Shown: positions 59,799 to 64,000 of the stretch, piece after piece
Layout of the letters: each line of letters begins with the position of its first letter
Position numbering within the stretch: position 1 is the first letter of the stretch
Assembly (NCBI GenBank): GCA_051531935.1
Contig: JAOPTR010000016.1
Coordinates: 248,001-312,000, forward strand
Direction of reading: 5' to 3'
From: OCS116 sp051531935
GTDB taxonomy: Bacteria > Pseudomonadota > Alphaproteobacteria > Rhizobiales > OSC116
DNA length: 64,000 bases
Notes under the pieces: model-generated
What the model was told of the DNA's origin: nothing
Seen by the model: only the letters and a program-made list of their open reading frames with translations
Database searches by the model: none
Made by a program: the position numbers and the translations under genes

Positions 59799-60692
59799 TT
59801 ACATCATCCAAACGCGTGGCAACAGACTTTTATTATCTGAATTTTTAGTGAGCTTCACAAGTGTTTTATTGAGTATTTTCATGCTTGTTTGGCGCAATTT
59901 TTGGCTATCTTGTGCGAATAAGCGTATCGCCAACATACCATCAAAACATGTGGCACGGCCTAACGCGTTATCATCCGCAATAAGTGTGTTGATTTGATCG
60001 CGGATTTGCTGCACATCATCACCAACATAAATGATGGTTGAGATGGCTGTATTGCCATTACCGATTGCAGGTTTATTGAGTTGCGCGGCAACATCGCCAT
60101 CAATGCCAAAAGCATCGGCAAAAATGAGTTTGCCATCACGTTTGATTTGCCATTTTTCTGTGACATGCCCGTTATTGACAATCTCGCCCATGGCTTTACG
60201 GCCGAAAATGCTAGATTCTATGGCTAATAATTTGGAATTTTTGGCAAGTTCGATCATAGTATCGCGTTGGTAGGCTGCATCATCGAACATAATGCTTTCT
60301 TGTGGCAACCACAGGCCACAGGCATTTGCAGCGACTGTTAGATTGTTTTTAATTGTCGCGACATCGCCTAAAGATTTATAATGCCGCTCGGCGGCTTGGG
60401 TGGTGACAATGGCAGTGGAGTTTTGCCCCCATCCGATATTTACATCGAAACAATCGCCACCTGTCATACCGCCTGATGTGTTGATAAGCACAGCTTCTGT
60501 AATGCGGTTGGGTTCGGCACGGGCGAAACGCACTTTGGCGCTGCCTTGCTGATATAAATCATCCAAAACGGTTTTGCCATCGCGTCGTTTAAACGTAATT
60601 TTTGCAGCACCTACAGACCTTTGCAGGCGTGCTTTAGATGCGGGTGATTTTGGCAGTGATTGCGCCACAGAGTCTCCCCACTCAATTGACAT
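59799..60692 (-). CDS. ureD: Urease accessory protein UreD
   Basis: UreD binds apo-urease and channels nickel from UreG via UreF. The 297-aa protein has the family blocks ALINTSGGMTGGDCFDVNIG-like, TTQAAERHYKS, LWLPQESIMFDDAAYQRDT, ESSIFGRKAMGE and the C-terminal RATCFDGMLAIRLFAQDSQ. Its start shares one base with the urtE stop, tying urease synthesis directly to the urea importer. Confidence 0.94.
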   Translation of the reverse strand: MSIEWGDSVAQSLPKSPASKARLQRSVGAAKITFKRRDGKTVLDDLYQQGSAKVRFARAEPNRITEAVLINTSGGMTGGDCFDVNIGWGQNSTAIVTTQAAERHYKSLGDVATIKNNLTVAANACGLWLPQESIMFDDAAYQRDTMIELAKNSKLLAIESSIFGRKAMGEIVNNGHVTEKWQIKRDGKLIFADAFGIDGDVAAQLNKPAIGNGNTAISTIIYVGDDVQQIRDQINTLIADDNALGRATCFDGMLAIRLFAQDSQKLRQTSMKILNKTLVKLTKNSDNKSLLPRVWMM

Positions 60693-61387
60693 TAAACTGT
60701 AAGATGTGCCTTGATTTCATCGGCATTTGCATCTTCGAATTTTTGGTCGATTATAACAGAGCCACGATCCATGACAACAAAATGATCGGCCAAATCATGC
60801 GCAAATTCAAAATATTGTTCTACTAGTAAAATTGCCATATCGCCTTTGTCGCGCAAATACGCGATCACGCGGCCGATGTCTTTGATAACTGATGGCTGAA
60901 TGCCTTCGGTTGGCTCGTCCAATACCAGTAATTTTGGCTTCATTATTAGCGCGCGGGCAATGGCCAATTGTTGTTGTTGACCGCCAGATAAATCGCCACC
61001 ACGGCGAGAAAGCATATCTTTAAGCACAGGAAAAAGTTCGTAAATTTCGTCTGGGATATTGCGCTGTGATTTTGGCAATACGCCGAAGCCCGTTTGCAAA
61101 TTTTCTTTTACCGTGAGTAGTGGAAAAATTTCACGACCTTGCGGAATGTAGCCGATACCTAAGCGCGCGCGATCATCGGGTGATAGCTTACTAATGTCAA
61201 TATCGTTGAAAATAACACTGCCAGAGGCGATGGGAATTTGGCCTGTGATGGCTTTGAGCATTGTGGTTTTGCCCACACCGTTACGGCCAAGCAGGCATGT
61301 AATTTTGCCAAGCTCTGCAGTTAGCGAGACTGTGCGCACTGCTTGTGATGCGCCATAGAACACGTCTATTTCATTTACCTTTAGCAT
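60692..61387 (-). CDS. urtE: Urea ABC transporter ATP-binding protein UrtE
   Basis: This 231-aa LivF-like ATPase has Walker A (GRNGVGKTTML), Q-loop region GYIPQGREIFPLLTVKENL, C-loop LSGGQQQQLAIARAL, Walker B (LLVLDEPTEGIQPS) and the switch His replaced in context by VEQYFEFA, as usual for this subfamily. It sits between urtD and ureD in the fused urt-ure operon, which identifies it as UrtE rather than an amino-acid importer. Confidence 0.94.
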   Translation of the reverse strand: MLKVNEIDVFYGASQAVRTVSLTAELGKITCLLGRNGVGKTTMLKAITGQIPIASGSVIFNDIDISKLSPDDRARLGIGYIPQGREIFPLLTVKENLQTGFGVLPKSQRNIPDEIYELFPVLKDMLSRRGGDLSGGQQQQLAIARALIMKPKLLVLDEPTEGIQPSVIKDIGRVIAYLRDKGDMAILLVEQYFEFAHDLADHFVVMDRGSVIIDQKFEDANADEIKAHLTV

Positions 61388-61388
61388 A

Positions 61389-62138
61389 TTATCTTCCTAA
61401 ATAGACGTCGATGACACGTTGATCGGCACTGACGTGATCAATAGAACCTGAGGTTAACACCGAGCCTTCGTGTAATACAGAAACTCGCACATCTAAAGCA
61501 CGCACAAAATCCATATCATGTTCGACCACAATGAGTGAATGATCTTTTGCAATGTCTTTAAGCAATATCGCGGTTTCTTCGGTTTCACTGTCCGTCATAC
61601 CTGCGACTGGCTCATCAACTAATAATAGTTTGGGATTTTGTGCCAAAAGCATGGCAATTTCGAGCCATTGTTTTTGCCCATGCGATAGATTTGCCGCTGT
61701 TTCATAACGCACATGCTCTAAGCGTACACGTTCTAAGATGGCTTCTACTTGTTTATTTTGTTTGATTGACGACAACCAAAACAAGCTATGGCGCACGGTG
61801 CGCGGCATGGCAAGTGCTAGCTCGACATTGGCATAAACACTTTGGCTTTCAAACACTGTTGGTTTTTGGAATTTACGACCAATGCCCAATTGGGCAATTT
61901 CGGCTTCGTTTAGCTTTAGCAGGTCGACATCGCCATTATAGAAAACATCGCCACTATCTGGGCGGGTTTTGCCTGTTATGATGTCCATCATAGTGGTTTT
62001 ACCTGCACCATTGGGGCCGATTATCGCACGCATCTCACCTTGTTCGATGACTAGCGACAGGTTGTTAATGGCTTTAAAACCATCAAAAGCCACATTCACG
62101 CCATCTAAATACAGCACTAAATCTCTTGCATGGGTCAT
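61389..62138 (-). CDS. urtD: Urea ABC transporter ATP-binding protein UrtD
   Basis: This 249-aa LivG-like ATPase has Walker A (GPNGAGKTTMMDIITGKTRP), IGRKFQKPTVFESQSV, C-loop LSHGQKQWLEIAMLL (typical of UrtD), Walker B (LLLVDEPVAGMTDSETEE) and the switch His in VVEHDMDFVR. It overlaps urtC by 4 bp and precedes urtE by one base. Confidence 0.95.
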   Translation of the reverse strand: MTHARDLVLYLDGVNVAFDGFKAINNLSLVIEQGEMRAIIGPNGAGKTTMMDIITGKTRPDSGDVFYNGDVDLLKLNEAEIAQLGIGRKFQKPTVFESQSVYANVELALAMPRTVRHSLFWLSSIKQNKQVEAILERVRLEHVRYETAANLSHGQKQWLEIAMLLAQNPKLLLVDEPVAGMTDSETEETAILLKDIAKDHSLIVVEHDMDFVRALDVRVSVLHEGSVLTSGSIDHVSADQRVIDVYLGR

Positions 62139-63277
62139 GATTCAGCCTCGACATTTTCTATCGGCATGTTGCCAGTTTTGGGAGGGTAAAAACGTTTTTG
62201 CAATTGAGCAAACAAACCAACTACGCCTTTGGGTAAAAACAGGGTGGTGGCGACAAATAGCCCGCCAAGTGCGAATAACCAATATTCTGGGAATGCACCT
62301 GTAAACCACGTTTTACCGTAATTGATAAGAATGGCACCAATGATAGCGCCAACCAATGTACCACGGCCACCAACGGCTACCCAGATGACAATTTCGATTG
62401 AATTGGCAGGGGCAAATTCGCTTGGGTTGATGATACCAACTTGCGGCACATAAAGTGCACCCGCCACACCCGCAAGAATTGATGAAACGATGAATACAAA
62501 AAATTTGTAATTTTCGACTTTATAGCCCAAAAAGCGTGTGCGGCTTTCGGCATCGCGTATTGCGATTAACACATTACCGAGCCTTGAGGTGACAATGAAG
62601 CGACAAACAAGATAACCAATGGCTAACGCCACACAAGAAGCTGAAAACAGCGCCAGTTTGGTATTGATATTTTGCAGTGAGAAACCCAAAATATCTTTAA
62701 AATCGGTAAGGCCGTTATTGCCGCCAAAACCGAAATCGTTTAGGAAGAAAGCTAACAATAATGCGTATGTCATAGCTTGGGTGATGATGGACAAATAAAC
62801 ACCATTAACCCGCGAGCGGAAAGCAAACCAACCAAAGACAAAGGCCAACGCGGCTGGCACAAGTGCGATCATAAAAGCAGTGAAGAAGAAGCTATCGAAG
62901 CCCAACCAGAACCAAGGTAATTCGTGCCAATCTAGAAACACCATAAAATCTGGCAAGATTGGATCGCCATAAACGCCTCTTGGGCCAATTTGGCGCATGA
63001 GGTACAAGCCCATTGCATAGCCGCCAAGAGCGAAAAATGCACCATGACCAAGCGACAAAATGCCTGCATAGCCCCAGATAAGATCTACACTCAACGCCAA
63101 AAGCGCGTAGCACATATATTTACCAAACAACTGGATTGAATAATCTGGTACATGGAAGAAACTTGTTTCGGGTATAAATTGATTTGAAACAGGCACTAAA
63201 ATAGCCACCGCTAAAAGAATAGCCACAACAAGCCAATGCTTGCCGTTTAATGTGCGCATAAGCATGTGCGTAATCAT
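62135..63277 (-). CDS. urtC: Urea ABC transporter permease UrtC
   Basis: This 380-aa LivM-like membrane protein has about ten helices and the blocks DLIWGYAGILSLGHGAFFALGGYAMGLYLM, NNGLTDFKDILG (a UrtC feature), RIRDAESRTRFLGYKVENYK-type loop and VGGRGTLVGAIIGAILINYGKTWF. It overlaps urtB and urtD by 4 bp each, all in the same leftward operon. Confidence 0.95.
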   Translation of the reverse strand: MITHMLMRTLNGKHWLVVAILLAVAILVPVSNQFIPETSFFHVPDYSIQLFGKYMCYALLALSVDLIWGYAGILSLGHGAFFALGGYAMGLYLMRQIGPRGVYGDPILPDFMVFLDWHELPWFWLGFDSFFFTAFMIALVPAALAFVFGWFAFRSRVNGVYLSIITQAMTYALLLAFFLNDFGFGGNNGLTDFKDILGFSLQNINTKLALFSASCVALAIGYLVCRFIVTSRLGNVLIAIRDAESRTRFLGYKVENYKFFVFIVSSILAGVAGALYVPQVGIINPSEFAPANSIEIVIWVAVGGRGTLVGAIIGAILINYGKTWFTGAFPEYWLFALGGLFVATTLFLPKGVVGLFAQLQKRFYPPKTGNMPIENVEAES

Positions 63278-64000
63278 TGATCCACCGCCCTTCCCTTGAG
63301 CGCGAATAAGCCGCGCGGCCGCTTTTGAATGAATAGAATGATGAATACGAGCACTAGAATTTTGCCCAATACAGCGCCTGCATAAGGTTCTAAAAACTTA
63401 TTGGCAATGCCCAATGAGAAGGCGCCAACTAAAGTGCCCCATAAGCTACCAACACCACCAAACACCACAACCATAAAGCTATCTACTATATAGGTTTGGC
63501 CCAAATTTGGGCTTACATTGTCGATTTGGCTTAGCGCCACGCCTGCAATACCCGCAATGCCTGAACCTAAACCAAAAGTTAGGCTATCGACCCATTTTGT
63601 ACGAATGCCCATAGACCCTGCCATACGGCGATTTTGCACCACAGCGCGCATTTGCAAGCCAAAGCTTGTGCGGCGCATGACATAAAACAGCACAGCAAAA
63701 ACAGCCAGTGCAAACAGGATGATGTAAAAACGATTGAGAGTTAAAGTAAGTTGGCCAAAATCTATAGAACCTGACATGAAGCTTGGGTTGCCAACTTCGC
63801 GGTTATTGGGCCCAAAGATTGTGCGCACGGCTTGTTGCAAGATAAGCGATACGCCCCAAGTGGCAAGCAGAGTTTCAAGCGGTCTACCATATAAGTAACG
63901 GATGATGCCACGCTCCATAATCACACCAATACCACCTGCCACTAAAAATGCTGCGGGTAGCGCTAAAAATAATGAATAATCGAATAGGCTTGGTGCCGAT
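63274..64000 (-). CDS. urtB: Urea ABC transporter permease UrtB (5' end outside window)
   Basis: This is a LivH-like permease. The reading stays open to the right edge of the window, so only the C-terminal ~240 residues are seen; the GTG at 63942 is an internal Val. Visible blocks are ERGIIRYLYGRPLETLLATWGVSLILQQAVRTIFGPNNREVGNP, FGLQMRAVVQNRRMAGSMGIRTKWVDSLTFGLGSGIAGIAG and DSFMVVVFGGVGSLWGTLVGA. These are characteristic of UrtB. The urtA gene for the urea-binding protein would lie further right. Confidence 0.94.
   Translation of the reverse strand, partial: SAPSLFDYSLFLALPAAFLVAGGIGVIMERGIIRYLYGRPLETLLATWGVSLILQQAVRTIFGPNNREVGNPSFMSGSIDFGQLTLTLNRFYIILFALAVFAVLFYVMRRTSFGLQMRAVVQNRRMAGSMGIRTKWVDSLTFGLGSGIAGIAGVALSQIDNVSPNLGQTYIVDSFMVVVFGGVGSLWGTLVGAFSLGIANKFLEPYAGAVLGKILVLVFIILFIQKRPRGLFALKGRAVDQ

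Noticed and set aside
1..64000. tRNA, rRNA, insertion sequence, prophage or attachment sites
   Set aside because: No transposase, integrase, long terminal inverted repeats or RNA-gene hallmarks were seen; the region looks like ordinary chromosomal metabolic DNA.

Overview
The window reads as chromosomal DNA of a moderately AT-rich alphaproteobacterium, probably of the Rhizobiales/Rhodobacterales type. That placement is inferred from gene content: a cytochrome-fused urate oxidase (PuuD) and PuuE-type allantoinase, BMP-family nucleobase importers, a TRAP transporter, a urt-ure operon and a UgpB/GlpD/GlpR glycerol-phosphate locus. I saw no rRNA, tRNA, phage, insertion sequence or CRISPR array. 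Genes are densely packed, and several convergent pairs overlap at their stop codons.

Layout. 0-6 kb: glycerol-3-phosphate use (ugpB, glpD, divergent glpR) and a Na/Pi-cotransporter-like protein. 6-12 kb: a BMP-type ABC importer (binding protein, ATPase, two permeases) ending in a CodA-like cytosine deaminase. 12-16.4 kb: peroxide defence (TrxC-like thioredoxin, AhpF, AhpC, an AraC-type regulator and a second peroxiredoxin). 16.4-19.4 kb: a two-component pair and a DUF4386-type membrane protein. 19.4-24 kb: a GntR-MFS-SDR-FAH-LysR run resembling part of a deoxy-sugar-acid pathway. 24-28.8 kb: a FecR-domain protein with a very lysine-rich tail facing a CHASE2-GGDEF-EAL protein, then an SGNH hydrolase. 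28.8-49 kb: purine catabolism (allE, NCS2 permease, second BMP importer, adenine-deaminase-like gene, puuD-uraD-guaD, hiuH-xdhABC, LysR-puuE-allA). 49-54.3 kb: an Lrp regulator, an acetoacetate-decarboxylase-family protein, a class IV aminotransferase and a TRAP importer of unknown substrate. 54.4-64 kb: one long leftward operon, urtB(partial)-urtCDE-ureDABC-ABM-ureEFG, probably followed by an exonuclease-BRCT gene.

How it fits together. Adenine and guanine are deaminated, XdhAB makes urate, PuuD-HiuH-UraD convert urate to allantoin, PuuE opens it to allantoate, and AllE plus AllA release glyoxylate and urea. Urease, with its own urea importer, then yields ammonia and CO2. The one enzyme not found is the allantoate-to-ureidoglycine step (AllC), which must lie elsewhere if the route is complete. 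The least explained items are the ADC/aminotransferase/TRAP module, the lysine-tailed FecR protein and its cyclic-di-GMP neighbour, and a three-hairpin leader before the purine permease.
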